Assembly (NCBI GenBank): GCA_017745075.1
Contig: JAGIAD010000029.1
Span: 434,001 to 498,000, forward strand
Length of the DNA: 64,000 bases
Source of the DNA: Sphingobacteriaceae bacterium
Lineage (GTDB): Bacteria; Bacteroidota; Bacteroidia; Sphingobacteriales; Sphingobacteriaceae
Reading direction: 5' to 3'
Under the pieces are notes generated by a model that saw nothing but the letters and a program-made list of their open reading frames with translations, was not told the origin of the DNA and did no database searches. A program made the position numbers and the translations under genes. Below are positions 9,834-20,205 of this stretch, in pieces (the stretch's first letter is position 1; the number at the start of each line of letters is the position of its first letter).

Positions 9834-11306
9834 TTATTCTCTAAAGCCTTCGGCTATTTTATATCGTTGTTTTTCAAGTCGTTTTGCAATGTAGTTTACC
9901 CAAAAGCCCCTTAACAGTAGCATGGCTAAACCGAATACGCCTACTACAGCCAATCCCCAGTAAGGTTTATTCAAGATACCGAAAGGCACATACATTAAAA
10001 TAGGGGTAAGTGCGTAAGGAAACATTAAAAGCCATTGGGTTGCGCCGGTTCCCTGATAGTTAAAGCTCGCAGCTTTGGTAATATCAAGGCGTTTATAATT
10101 TAAGGTAGCCAGGTAAAGCACTACTACCGTTCCAAAACCAATGTTATATAGATAGGCGGCCAGGTGCAAGAGCAATAGCTTCGGACTTAAAAATCCGTAA
10201 AAGCTCGCTAATAAAGTAATAATAGTACAGCCAATGGTAAATAGTAAAAACTTAGCCTTGATAAAATCTTTAAAGTTAATTTTATTGGCCAATAAGCCAT
10301 CAAAATGAGCACTTTGCCAGGCAAACATGAACTGTCCATAAATAATAATCGAAATACCGGTCATAAATATGGCGCCGAACATCATCTGGCCGAAGGCATC
10401 GCTATTGATTGCTTTTTCCTTGTAAAAAATAAACCCATAAAAAAGGAAAAAGAAGCCCATAATCACCGCAGATCGGGGGCGCTTGTGACGGAGGATTAAT
10501 TTTAATTCTAACGCCGCCAGCTCACCAACTTTACCGAAACGGTTCAGGAAAGCGTAATCGGTACTGCCTTTTTTCTCCTGTTTCTTACTCAGTTCTTCTA
10601 CATACAGGTTTTTACGTAAGAAACCGGAGTTGAGATAAAATATAGCTATCGCAGCCAGGGTAAATGCAAAGGCATAATAAGGATGTGCAGCTATGGCACG
10701 GAACACAAAATCGGAACCGGCCATGATTGAAATAACTTTATAATATTCCAATGCGGCAAAGGCCGCAATTATAACCAATCCGACAAAGGTATAAAGCGTA
10801 TTGGTGATTGATTTCCGCTTGATGTACAACACAAAATAGTTGTTAAAAATCATGATTGAAAATATCGAAACGATATACATGATGGTTGTAACAACACCAA
10901 GTGCAGGTGCAATTTTAATAAAACAGAAAGGCAGAAAAATAAAAAACGGCCAAAGGTTAAATGCCGAAAAGAGTGCTTTAACATTTAAAAACCTAATGAT
11001 TTTATTCCTCGAAATCCTTAAATGCAGGTAAGGGATAATACTTAACGTTGGTAATTCCTGAAATTGCAACCGCATAATAAAGTCGAATGCGAAATAATAA
11101 AGAATGATACCGTTGAAACTTTTAATTACATCTTGATTTGGAAAAAAGTAGGCCAACAGGTGCGACATACCAATACCGGCCCCAAGTGCCAAAACAAGAA
11201 AATACAACAAAAAGAAGCCCAGAACAATCTGGCCGGCAATGCTACTGCCCCTGTTCCGCGAACGCCAGAAAGATTTTCTTTGATGGCTTAAAAAAGTACT
11301 CAGCAT
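9834..11306 (-). CDS. DUF5687-like ABC permease
   Basis: ~490 aa polytopic membrane protein adjacent to the ATPase. Confidence 0.7.
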   Translation of the reverse strand: MLSTFLSHQRKSFWRSRNRGSSIAGQIVLGFFLLYFLVLALGAGIGMSHLLAYFFPNQDVIKSFNGIILYYFAFDFIMRLQFQELPTLSIIPYLHLRISRNKIIRFLNVKALFSAFNLWPFFIFLPFCFIKIAPALGVVTTIMYIVSIFSIMIFNNYFVLYIKRKSITNTLYTFVGLVIIAAFAALEYYKVISIMAGSDFVFRAIAAHPYYAFAFTLAAIAIFYLNSGFLRKNLYVEELSKKQEKKGSTDYAFLNRFGKVGELAALELKLILRHKRPRSAVIMGFFFLFYGFIFYKEKAINSDAFGQMMFGAIFMTGISIIIYGQFMFAWQSAHFDGLLANKINFKDFIKAKFLLFTIGCTIITLLASFYGFLSPKLLLLHLAAYLYNIGFGTVVVLYLATLNYKRLDITKAASFNYQGTGATQWLLMFPYALTPILMYVPFGILNKPYWGLAVVGVFGLAMLLLRGFWVNYIAKRLEKQRYKIAEGFRE

Positions 11307-11372
11307 ATATAGTTTAGGTTTTTGATTTTAGTCAGTTTCTCTATTAGTATACATTAAACAGAAAATGTTACA

Positions 11373-12653
11373 CTAATATTTGTATTTGTCTTTCCAGTTC
11401 TGTCTAAGTTTTTCGCGCAATTTCTCTTCTGCAGGGTTTTTACCCGGATCGTAGAGTTTCGTGCCGCTCAGCTCTTCCGGAAAATACTCCTGAGGGGAGA
11501 AATTACCTTCGTAGCTATGCGAATACTGATAATCTTTTCCATAGCCGATATTTTTCATCAGTTTGGTTGGCGCATTGCGGATGTGCAAGGGTACAGGCAG
11601 ATTACCCGTTTGCTTAACCAATGCCTGAGCCTTGTTAATGGCCTCATAAGAGGCATTGCTTTTGGGCGAACTGGCCAGGTAGGTTACACATTGCGACAGG
11701 ATAATACGCGCCTCCGGGTAACCGATTACATTTACGGCCGTAAAACAGTTATTGGCCAATAAAAGGGCATTTGGATTGGCATTACCTATATCTTCAGAAG
11801 ATAAAATCAATAATCGACGGGCAATAAATAGCGGATCTTCTCCCCCTTCGATCATTCTTGCCAGCCAGTAAACTGCAGCATTGGGATCACTGCCCCGGAT
11901 TGATTTAATAAAGGCCGAAATAATATCATAATGCTGTTCTCCGGCTTTATCATAAAGCGCGAGGTTCTGCTGTGCATGGGCCAGCACATTCTCATTGGTG
12001 AGCACGATTTTATTACCCCCGATACCGTTGATGGCAATTTCGAGTACATTTAAGAGTTTCCGCGCATCGCCACCGGATAAACGGATTAAGGCTTCATGTT
12101 CTTTGATCGAAATTTCCTTCTCAGCAAGAACCGCATCTTTTTTGATCGCTGTTTGCAGTAACCCCACCAATTCTTCTTCCGTGAGCGATTTTAAAATGTA
12201 AACCTGGCAACGGGAAAGCAAAGCGGAAATGACCTCGAAAGATGGATTTTCGGTTGTAGCGCCAATTAAAGTAACCAGTCCCCTTTCTACGGCCCCCAAT
12301 AAACTATCCTGTTGCGATTTACTGAACCGGTGGATCTCATCAATAAACAAAATGGGTAAACCTAAAAAGCTGTCTTTTAGCTGAGCGGCACGGTCAATTA
12401 CCTCGCGGATATCTTTTACACCGCTATTAATGGCGCTTAAATTAAAAAATGGCCGGTCTAATGCTTGTGAAATGATATAAGCCAAAGTCGTTTTACCTAC
12501 TCCCGGCGGGCCCCAAAAAATCATTGATGGCAGCTGACCGCTTTCAATGGCTTTGCGCAATACGGCATGCTCTCCTACCAAATGCTGCTGACCAACATAT
12601 TCATCTAGGTTTTGAGGGCGCATACGTTCGGCTAATGGAGGCAGGTTTTGCAT
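11373..12653 (-). CDS. rarA: Replication-associated recombination protein A (MgsA/RarA AAA+ ATPase)
   Basis: PLAERMRPQNLDEYVGQQHLVG; GPPGVGKTT; LFIDEIHRF; start at internal Met preferred. Confidence 0.93.
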   Translation of the reverse strand: MQNLPPLAERMRPQNLDEYVGQQHLVGEHAVLRKAIESGQLPSMIFWGPPGVGKTTLAYIISQALDRPFFNLSAINSGVKDIREVIDRAAQLKDSFLGLPILFIDEIHRFSKSQQDSLLGAVERGLVTLIGATTENPSFEVISALLSRCQVYILKSLTEEELVGLLQTAIKKDAVLAEKEISIKEHEALIRLSGGDARKLLNVLEIAINGIGGNKIVLTNENVLAHAQQNLALYDKAGEQHYDIISAFIKSIRGSDPNAAVYWLARMIEGGEDPLFIARRLLILSSEDIGNANPNALLLANNCFTAVNVIGYPEARIILSQCVTYLASSPKSNASYEAINKAQALVKQTGNLPVPLHIRNAPTKLMKNIGYGKDYQYSHSYEGNFSPQEYFPEELSGTKLYDPGKNPAEEKLREKLRQNWKDKYKY

Positions 12654-12769
12654 AATGGTAAATATATAAAAAATGATTATTTTGTTCGTTGATAATCTGC
12701 TAACCAAATGTCAGGATTATAATTCCTTTTAAAACAAAAGGACAAATGCTTTAGTTCTAATTTATTATT

Positions 12770-13150
12770 ATGGACATTAAAAACTTAGATCATCTTGTAC
12801 TAACGGTTGCCAATCTGGAAAGTACATGCAGGTTTTACAGCCATGCCCTGGGAATGGAAATTATTGAGTTTGGCGAAAACCGGAAGGCACTGAAGTTTGG
12901 CAATCAGAAAATCAACCTGCACCAGTATGGATCAGAATTTGAACCCAAAGCGTTTAGGCCCATGCCCGGAACAGCCGATTTATGTTTTATCACAGATTTT
13001 CCGCTTCTTAAGGTGATGCAGGAACTGAAAGAAAAATGTATCGAGGTGGAAGAAGGTCCTGTAGAACGTACGGGTGCAAATGGTAAGATCATTTCGATCT
13101 ATCTCCGCGATCCGGATATGAATTTAATTGAGGTGAGTAATTACCTGTAA
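12770..13150 (+). CDS. VOC family protein (glyoxalase/dioxygenase-like)
   Basis: LDHLVLTVANLESTCRFYSHALGMEI ... YLRDPDMNLIEVSNY. Confidence 0.92.
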   Translation: MDIKNLDHLVLTVANLESTCRFYSHALGMEIIEFGENRKALKFGNQKINLHQYGSEFEPKAFRPMPGTADLCFITDFPLLKVMQELKEKCIEVEEGPVERTGANGKIISIYLRDPDMNLIEVSNYL

Positions 13151-13254
13151 CCTCCCGGCACTGTTTTGCTACGCTGGCTATTTTAGCATGCTTCCTGCAA
13201 AACAGCCCCTGAATAAATTACTTTCATGCCCGGTTAAGGGCGACGAGTTAAAAA

Positions 13255-14553
13255 TCAATCCTCAATCTTGGAATGGTGTTTGGTATCTTTCATGGTGGTA
13301 TACAAAATCAGGGAGATTAAAATACATCCGGTTACGTACCAATAAAAATAACGCTCGTGCCCGATATTTTTAAACCATAGCGCAAAATATTCTGCCGTAC
13401 CGCCGAAAATGGCAACAGTTAACGCATAAGGCAAGCCTACGCCCAAAGCCCTGATTTCGGCAGGGAACAGCTCAGCTTTAACCACCGCATTTATACTGGT
13501 GTAACCACTTACAATAATCAAAGCACCTACCATCAATAAAAATATAATTGTGGTATCGGTTTCTTTTGCCAAACCCGTTAATATCGGATATGTGAATAAA
13601 GTACCCAGCACACCAAAACCAATTAACAAGGGCTTCCTGCCGATCTTATCGGATAGCAGACCAAATAAAGGTTGCATAATGGCAAAAACCAGCAGCGAAA
13701 TAAATGATAATGTTGTAGAGGTTTCTTTACTCAGGTGGACCGTATTGACCAGAAATTTCTGCATATAGGTGCTAAACGTGTAAAAGGCGATGGTACCACC
13801 TAAGGTTAAACCCACAACCGTAAAAACCTCTCTCGGATATTTCAGCAGTACGGCAATACCTCCTTTTTTGTCTTCATCATTTTTACTTTTAAAGGCCGCC
13901 GTTTCATCGATATGTCTGCGCAGGTACAAAGCAATAAAAGAAAGAACAGCCCCGATAAAAAAGGGAATTCTCCAGCCCCAATTGTGTAATTGTGCAGGGC
14001 TGAGCAACCAATTCTGTAAGATCAACTGGATACCTAAAGCTAATAATTGTCCGCCGATGAGCGTCACATATTGAAAGCTTGAGTAAAATCCCCTGTGTTT
14101 TTTTGTGGCCATTTCGCTGAGGTAAGTAGCAGAGGTTCCATATTCGCCGCCGGTGCTCAAGCCTTGAATCAATCTGGCAAAAACAAGCAATAACGGCGCG
14201 GCAATTCCAATCCGTTTGTAGCCAGGGGTTATACCAATAATTAATGATCCAATGGCCATAATCAGTACAGAAAGTGTCATTGAGCGTTTTCGCCCCAGTT
14301 TATCGGCAATGCTTCCAAACAGCCAGCCTCCAATTGGGCGCATTAAAAAGCCTACGGCAAAAATACCTGCAGTATCCAATAGCTGGGCCGTTGGATTACT
14401 GTTCGGAAAAAAGACAGGAGAAAAATAAAGGGCAAAGGCAGAGTAAGTATACCAATCGTACCACTCCACAAGGTTACCAACCGAACCACCAAATATAGAT
14501 TTCAGCCGGTATTCAACATCCTTAGCGTTGTGCTGTGGTAATGCTTTTTTCAT
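13255..14553 (-). CDS. MFS transporter, metabolite:H+ symporter type
   Basis: GNLVEWYDWYTYSAFALYF and GGWLFGSIADKLGRKRSM motifs. Confidence 0.9.
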   Translation of the reverse strand: MKKALPQHNAKDVEYRLKSIFGGSVGNLVEWYDWYTYSAFALYFSPVFFPNSNPTAQLLDTAGIFAVGFLMRPIGGWLFGSIADKLGRKRSMTLSVLIMAIGSLIIGITPGYKRIGIAAPLLLVFARLIQGLSTGGEYGTSATYLSEMATKKHRGFYSSFQYVTLIGGQLLALGIQLILQNWLLSPAQLHNWGWRIPFFIGAVLSFIALYLRRHIDETAAFKSKNDEDKKGGIAVLLKYPREVFTVVGLTLGGTIAFYTFSTYMQKFLVNTVHLSKETSTTLSFISLLVFAIMQPLFGLLSDKIGRKPLLIGFGVLGTLFTYPILTGLAKETDTTIIFLLMVGALIIVSGYTSINAVVKAELFPAEIRALGVGLPYALTVAIFGGTAEYFALWFKNIGHERYFYWYVTGCILISLILYTTMKDTKHHSKIED

Positions 14554-14710
14554 ATTATCGAATAATTAAATGTTGAATACTGAATGAAACTTAACTTCTG
14601 CAACAGTTGTTTCTCAAAAATATAATAATTTTATAAAGAAAGCACGGAGATGTTTTTCATCGTGGTTCCATTCGCTCCTTTCAACATACAAAATCCAATC
14701 ATTTATCACC

Positions 14711-15448
14711 ATGAAAGATAACTTTTCTGCCCAATCTGCCGATTACGCCATATACCGACCAACGTACCCCCAGGAATTATACGATTACCTGCTCGCACTG
14801 GTAAAAAATAAGGAAAGCGCCTGGGATTGTGCCACAGGGAATGGCCAGGTAGCGAAGGTATTGGCCCAGCATTTCGATACGGTTTATGCGACCGACATTA
14901 GCGAGAACCAGCTAAAAAATGCCTTGCAGTTGCCCAATATTACTTACAAAGTGGAGCCGGCAGAACAAATATCGGCAGGCAATGCCAGTTTCGACCTGAT
15001 TACGGTAGCACAGGCTATCCATTGGTTTAACTTCGAAGCCTTTTATGCCGAAGTAAAAAGAACATTAAAACCAGGTGGACTTTTTGCGGTAATTGGCTAT
15101 GGGCTTATGTATATCGATAAAAAGGTAGACAAGGTTATTTATAAGCTTTATGAAGACCTGCTTGGCAAATACTGGGATAGTGAACGCCACTACATCGAAG
15201 AAGGATACAAAACCATCCCTTTTCCTTTTGAAGAAATTGTTGCGCCTCATTTTCAGATCAAAACTACCTGGCATTTTAACCAATTAACTGGTTATTTGAA
15301 TACCTGGTCAGCGTTACAGCACTACAAAAAAGCCAACGAAAGAAATCCCCTGGAATACCTGTTTACCGAGCTAAAAGAAGCCTGGGGCGATGACGCAGAG
15401 AAAGATGTTCATTTCCCGATTTTATTGCGGGTTGGACGCTGGGGTTAA
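14711..15448 (+). CDS. Class I SAM-dependent methyltransferase
   Basis: AWDCATGNGQVA motif I, YATDISENQL, LKPGG. Confidence 0.93.
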   Translation: MKDNFSAQSADYAIYRPTYPQELYDYLLALVKNKESAWDCATGNGQVAKVLAQHFDTVYATDISENQLKNALQLPNITYKVEPAEQISAGNASFDLITVAQAIHWFNFEAFYAEVKRTLKPGGLFAVIGYGLMYIDKKVDKVIYKLYEDLLGKYWDSERHYIEEGYKTIPFPFEEIVAPHFQIKTTWHFNQLTGYLNTWSALQHYKKANERNPLEYLFTELKEAWGDDAEKDVHFPILLRVGRWG

Positions 15449-15547
15449 CCACAGAGGCAACAGAGAGAAGGCACAGAGAACACCAAAGTAAGGCTATAAT
15501 TTGGTCTCTGTTTGCGCTGTGAAAACTCAGCGATCTCTTTGGTTAAT
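15446..15547. repeat. Dispersed-type imperfect palindromic intergenic repeat
   Basis: ttaaccacagaggcaacagagag...tctctgtttgcgctgtg...tctttggttaa. Confidence 0.5.
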
Positions 15548-15554
15548 TAAATTG

Positions 15555-16946
15555 TTATTTCAACAATTCCAGTATGGCTAAAACCGTTAATTTTTTCTGC
15601 TCGCCGCTTTGCATATCTTTCAGCGTAAGTGCTCCGCTGGCAATTTCATCGCCCCCGATTAATATTACATAAGGGATATTCTTGGCATCTGCATAGGCCA
15701 TTTGTTTTTTCAGTTTCGCCGAACTTGGATATAATTCTGCGGATATGCCTGCATTTCTAAACTGCTGCACAATCGGCAAGGCATATTTTTCGGCTTCAGC
15801 ATCAAAATTACTGATCAATACTTTCGTTCCAACCTCTGCTGAGGCGGGGAAAAGATTAAGTTCTTCTAGCACGTCATAAATACGGTCTGCACCAAAAGAA
15901 ACACCTGCGCCGGTTAAACCTTTTAAGCCGAACATGCCAGTTAAATCATCGTAACGGCCGCCACCACCAATGCTGCCCATGGCCACTTCGTTGGTTTTAA
16001 CCTCGAAAATACAGCCGGTATAATAATTTAATCCACGGGCTAACGTAATATCCAGTTCTAATTTGGCCGTTAAGGGCAAACCATAAGCAGTTAAGCTTTC
16101 TACATAGTCAAAAACCTGTTCTATTTCTGTTATGCCTTTTAACCCGGTTTCAGATTGTGCTAAAACTTCTTTTAACCTGGCCAGTTTTTCTTCGTTAGTT
16201 CCTTCCAATAAAATTACCGGACGGAGTTTTTCCAGATCGGTTTCGGTAAAACCACGTTCCAGCAGTTCTTTGCTCACGCCTTCCAAACCGATTTTATCCA
16301 GTTTATCAATGGCTACCGTCATATCAATAATTAAATCAGGTTTACCGATAATTTCGGCAATACCAGATAAAATTTTCCGGTTGTTAATTTTAATGCTGAA
16401 ATCTTTTAAGCCTAATTTGCTTAAGGCCTCATTGTAGATCAAAATAAATTCAGCTTCATTCAATAAACTCTCCGAGCCCACTACATCAACATCGCACTGG
16501 TAAAATTCACGGTATCTGCCTTTCTGCGGACGATCGGCACGCCAAACCGGCTGTACCTGGAACCGTTTAAAAGGAAAGGTAATATCGTTTTGATGCATGA
16601 CCACATAACGGGCAAAAGGCACGGTTAAATCGTAACGGAGTGCTTTTTCTGAAATTAAAGGAATGAGTTTGTTGCTATTATCTTCTTCAGCAAAATCGAA
16701 CGATTTCTTTTTTGGATCTTTAAGAAATTCGCCGCTATTTAAAATTTTAAAGATCAGTTTGTCGCCCTCATCACCATATTTTCCGGTTAGGGTAGAAAGA
16801 TTTTCAAAACTTGGCGTCTGGATTTCGGCATAACCATATTTCCTGAAAACCGTTTTAATGGTATCGTAAATAAAGTTGCGCTTTACCATTTCTACCGGAG
16901 AAAAATCGCGGGTACCTTTTGCTAATGAGGGTTTAATAACTGACAT
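15555..16946 (-). CDS. hisS: Histidine--tRNA ligase
   Basis: KGTRDFSPVEM, QVQPVWRADRPQKGRYREFYQCDVDVVG, class II motifs. Confidence 0.97.
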   Translation of the reverse strand: MSVIKPSLAKGTRDFSPVEMVKRNFIYDTIKTVFRKYGYAEIQTPSFENLSTLTGKYGDEGDKLIFKILNSGEFLKDPKKKSFDFAEEDNSNKLIPLISEKALRYDLTVPFARYVVMHQNDITFPFKRFQVQPVWRADRPQKGRYREFYQCDVDVVGSESLLNEAEFILIYNEALSKLGLKDFSIKINNRKILSGIAEIIGKPDLIIDMTVAIDKLDKIGLEGVSKELLERGFTETDLEKLRPVILLEGTNEEKLARLKEVLAQSETGLKGITEIEQVFDYVESLTAYGLPLTAKLELDITLARGLNYYTGCIFEVKTNEVAMGSIGGGGRYDDLTGMFGLKGLTGAGVSFGADRIYDVLEELNLFPASAEVGTKVLISNFDAEAEKYALPIVQQFRNAGISAELYPSSAKLKKQMAYADAKNIPYVILIGGDEIASGALTLKDMQSGEQKKLTVLAILELLK

Positions 16947-16979
16947 AGCGGCAAAAGTACAAAAATGTAATGTTTAATT

Positions 16980-17082
16980 GACCACAAAGACACGAAGACA
17001 CAAAGAGATTTTATTTGAATAAGCAAATATCGTTAAGCCTGAATTAATCATTTGTCTCGTGTTCTTTGTGTCTTAGTGGTTT
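16980..17082. repeat. Dispersed-type imperfect palindromic intergenic repeat
   Basis: gaccacaaagacacgaagacacaaagag ... ctcgtgttctttgtgtcttagtggttt. Confidence 0.55.
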
Positions 17083-17084
17083 AA

Positions 17085-17828
17085 CTATTTCCCCAACACC
17101 TCTTTCACCAATTCCCGATTTGGTTTAGATACCGGAATTTTATCGCCATTATCCATCAATAAAGTACCGCCATCTTCTTTTAGCCAGCTTTTTACAAACC
17201 GCGGGTTAACTAAATGGCTCTGGTGCGTACGCATAAAACCATGAGGTTTTAGCAGATCTGAATATTCTTTCAGGGGTTTCGAAATCAGGATTTTATCTCC
17301 ACTGCTTAAAAAGAAAAAAGTATAGGTATTATCTGCTACGCAACGGATAATATCCTCAACGGGAACATAACGGATTTCGTGCTGTTGAGGCAGGGCTATT
17401 TTCGGAATACTGGGTTCGCTTTTTTTAATCTGGCTCAGCAAAAAATTAAGCTGCTCACCATGTATCTTATTTTTAATCCTGATTTCAGCCTTAGCGACAG
17501 CAATTTTTAGCTCATCGGGATCTACGGGTTTTAACAAATAATCCAAAGCAGCAAACTTTACTGCCTGAATACCATAGCTATCGTATGCCGTAACAAAAAC
17601 CACTTCGAAAGTTTTTAGCGTAAGTTTATTCAGCAAATCAAAACCTGTGGTTTTACCCATCTGAATGTCCAGAAAAAGTAAATCGGGTTGATGCAGGTTA
17701 ACCTGAGCAAAAGCCTCATCGATGGTGGTGGCAGAGGCCACCACTTTAATATCCGAACAATGTTTGGCCAGTAAAATCTTTAAATTTTCGAGATTGGCCG
17801 TTTCATCATCTACTAAAATTGCCCGCAT
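17085..17828 (-). CDS. LytTR-family response regulator
   Basis: Receiver domain (LLFLDIQMG) plus C-terminal LytTR (FMRTHQSHLVNPRFV). Confidence 0.93.
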   Translation of the reverse strand: MRAILVDDETANLENLKILLAKHCSDIKVVASATTIDEAFAQVNLHQPDLLFLDIQMGKTTGFDLLNKLTLKTFEVVFVTAYDSYGIQAVKFAALDYLLKPVDPDELKIAVAKAEIRIKNKIHGEQLNFLLSQIKKSEPSIPKIALPQQHEIRYVPVEDIIRCVADNTYTFFFLSSGDKILISKPLKEYSDLLKPHGFMRTHQSHLVNPRFVKSWLKEDGGTLLMDNGDKIPVSKPNRELVKEVLGK

Positions 17829-17829
17829 A

Positions 17830-19434
17830 CTATAACCATTGATTAACTGTGATCTGGATTAAAGTTCCATTTGCATCTGCTTTCATCTCCAATGAAAAAT
17901 GGGTTTCTTTATAAATCGAATTCAGTAAAGATATTCTGTTTTTGGTCAATGCCAAACCCAAACCGGTATAATCTTTAGTTACATCGAAACCATTGCCGTT
18001 ATCTTTTACACTTAACACCAGGCTGGTTTCCTGTTTTATAAAACTGATTTCAATCTTTCCATCATTCCCTTTTCCAGCAATGCCATGTTTCACCGCATTT
18101 TCTACAAAAGGCTGTAAAAGCATTGCCGGAATTTCGATATTCTCGGTATCCAGATCGGCTGAAGCACTGATTTTGTATTGAAAGCCAAAACGCAGTTGCT
18201 CCATTTGCAGATAGTCATCCAGTAAGCTTTTCTCTTCTGTTAAGCTAATGAGTTCTTTATTTTTGAGCACATTGCGCGTTAAACGGGCAAATTTACTGAG
18301 ATACCGGTTGGCGTTATCGGTTTCATTTTTGTTCATTAACATTTGGATACCAGCCAGTGCGTTGAACAAAAAATGTGGATTTAGCTGCGAACGGACAGAT
18401 GCCAGCTGCAGTCGCGCCATCTCTTTATCACGGTGTTTTAAGGCCAATTTTTGGGCTTCCTTCTTTTTAATATAGGTCACTGCAGCTCCGAAAATTGCAC
18501 CGCATACTGCACATAAGATTAAACCGTAAATGATAATCTCCTTTTGGGAGAAAAGCTTTATTCCGGAGCTATTTACATGGAAAGAGTACCTAACAGTACT
18601 TTCTTGTATTGACTTCGAACCAAAACCTTGCGACAGCTTAGGGATAATTAAAATCTCATAATCACCAGTCTTATTAAAATATTCCGCACCAATCAATAAA
18701 TACGGCACCCTTGGGACGAGGTAGCCATAAAGCCAGTTGTTTGATCGAAAGACTATTTTTCCCGTTGATTTATCTTTTAAATATACATTGTAAACAAAAT
18801 CCAAATCAGTGCTTTTTATCACAATCATCAGATTTAGGGTGTTTTGGTTTACATTAATATTAGCGGAATCTTTTCTATTCATCATTTCTACCCCGCTAAC
18901 ACCTTTTACACGGGCATTCAAAGAAACATACGATATATATGCAGGCCGAATTTTTTTATTGTAAATGATTATTGTAGCAATCTCACTCCTTTTGGTAATT
19001 TTATAAATATTAATCGTTAGCTTCTTGTCCTTTATATTAAATTTCCCTAAATCTATATCAACTTTATCCCCATAGAATTTTTTTGTTTTATTTACTTGCG
19101 GGATAGCATCAGAAACGATTTGATTATCATCATTCTCGACAATATTATAACGATAAAATGATAGGCTATCTTTATTGATATAACCGAAAAGATTAATCTC
19201 TTGGGTACCCTCCAAATAAACTAAATTACTAAGTGGTTGATTTTGAATGTCATTATGATAATTGACAGTTTTGGTAAACTGATCTACAGTAAAAGATATG
19301 CCAAAGCCATCACAACCACCTGCTGAGTAGGAATACCCGTCTCCATAGTGAACATATCCATTGTACTCATCCTTCTGAGCACTCACAAAAACAACGGATA
19401 ATAGTAAAACAAAAAAGAGGATTATTTTTTTCAT
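17830..19434 (-). CDS. LytS/YehU-type sensor histidine kinase
   Basis: Signal peptide, one TM, LQLASVRSQLNPHFLFNALAGIQ, HATPase region; coupled to the LytTR gene. Confidence 0.92.
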   Translation of the reverse strand: MKKIILFFVLLLSVVFVSAQKDEYNGYVHYGDGYSYSAGGCDGFGISFTVDQFTKTVNYHNDIQNQPLSNLVYLEGTQEINLFGYINKDSLSFYRYNIVENDDNQIVSDAIPQVNKTKKFYGDKVDIDLGKFNIKDKKLTINIYKITKRSEIATIIIYNKKIRPAYISYVSLNARVKGVSGVEMMNRKDSANINVNQNTLNLMIVIKSTDLDFVYNVYLKDKSTGKIVFRSNNWLYGYLVPRVPYLLIGAEYFNKTGDYEILIIPKLSQGFGSKSIQESTVRYSFHVNSSGIKLFSQKEIIIYGLILCAVCGAIFGAAVTYIKKKEAQKLALKHRDKEMARLQLASVRSQLNPHFLFNALAGIQMLMNKNETDNANRYLSKFARLTRNVLKNKELISLTEEKSLLDDYLQMEQLRFGFQYKISASADLDTENIEIPAMLLQPFVENAVKHGIAGKGNDGKIEISFIKQETSLVLSVKDNGNGFDVTKDYTGLGLALTKNRISLLNSIYKETHFSLEMKADANGTLIQITVNQWL

Positions 19435-19741
19435 GAGTTTAATTTTTCATAAACATCTTGCAAAAAATCTGCTTAAGAAACATTAAAACAGGATGTGTAT
19501 TAGATAAACTAGTAACAGATGGACTTGAAACAGGATTTATATCTGGGAGAGTAGTTAATTAGTTATAAGATGAAAAACCTACACAAGAGTGATCCAGTGC
19601 TGAAGAGGGGCATCATTAACACTTGTCAGTCTGATCGGAGCTGAGGGCTATGCGATAAGGGCTCACATGAAAAAAAGATCCTTCGACTCCGCTCAGGATG
19701 ACACCTCTTTTTAATTTAACTATAATTTTATCGCATTAATA

Positions 19742-20092
19742 CTAGCCTCCGGCCTTTTTGGCTTTATAGCCGTCTTTTTGTAAAATACCCATCACCTTAT
19801 CCCGAACATCACCCTGAATCATGATTTCGCCATCTTTAACCGAGCCGCCAACCCCACATTTGGTTTTAAGCATTTTGCCCAGTACTTCTAAATCTTCCGA
19901 ACGGCCTTTAAAGCCGGTAATTAAGGTTACGGCCTTACCGCCCCGATTCTTTTTATCGAGCATTACCCTTAAATCCTGTTGGTTGTTCGGTAAAGTAACG
20001 GTATCATCAACCTCTTCTTCGTATTCGAAATCTGGATTGGTAGAATACATAATTCCGCCAAGGTCGCTTAAACTATTTTTCTTTTGTTTCAT
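19742..20092 (-). CDS. SUI1/YciH-like translation initiation factor
   Basis: VTLITGFKGRSEDLEVLGKMLKTKCGVGGSVKDGEIMIQGD. Confidence 0.92.
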   Translation of the reverse strand: MKQKKNSLSDLGGIMYSTNPDFEYEEEVDDTVTLPNNQQDLRVMLDKKNRGGKAVTLITGFKGRSEDLEVLGKMLKTKCGVGGSVKDGEIMIQGDVRDKVMGILQKDGYKAKKAGG

Positions 20093-20205
20093 TTTTTATA
20101 AAAGTTCATTAGTTCACTGGCCGTTAGTCAATGGTTGATCGTTCATGGTTTAATGGCCTATGGTCGGATTTTCTCTAAACTCCAAACGCTCAACGCTAAA
20201 CTAAG

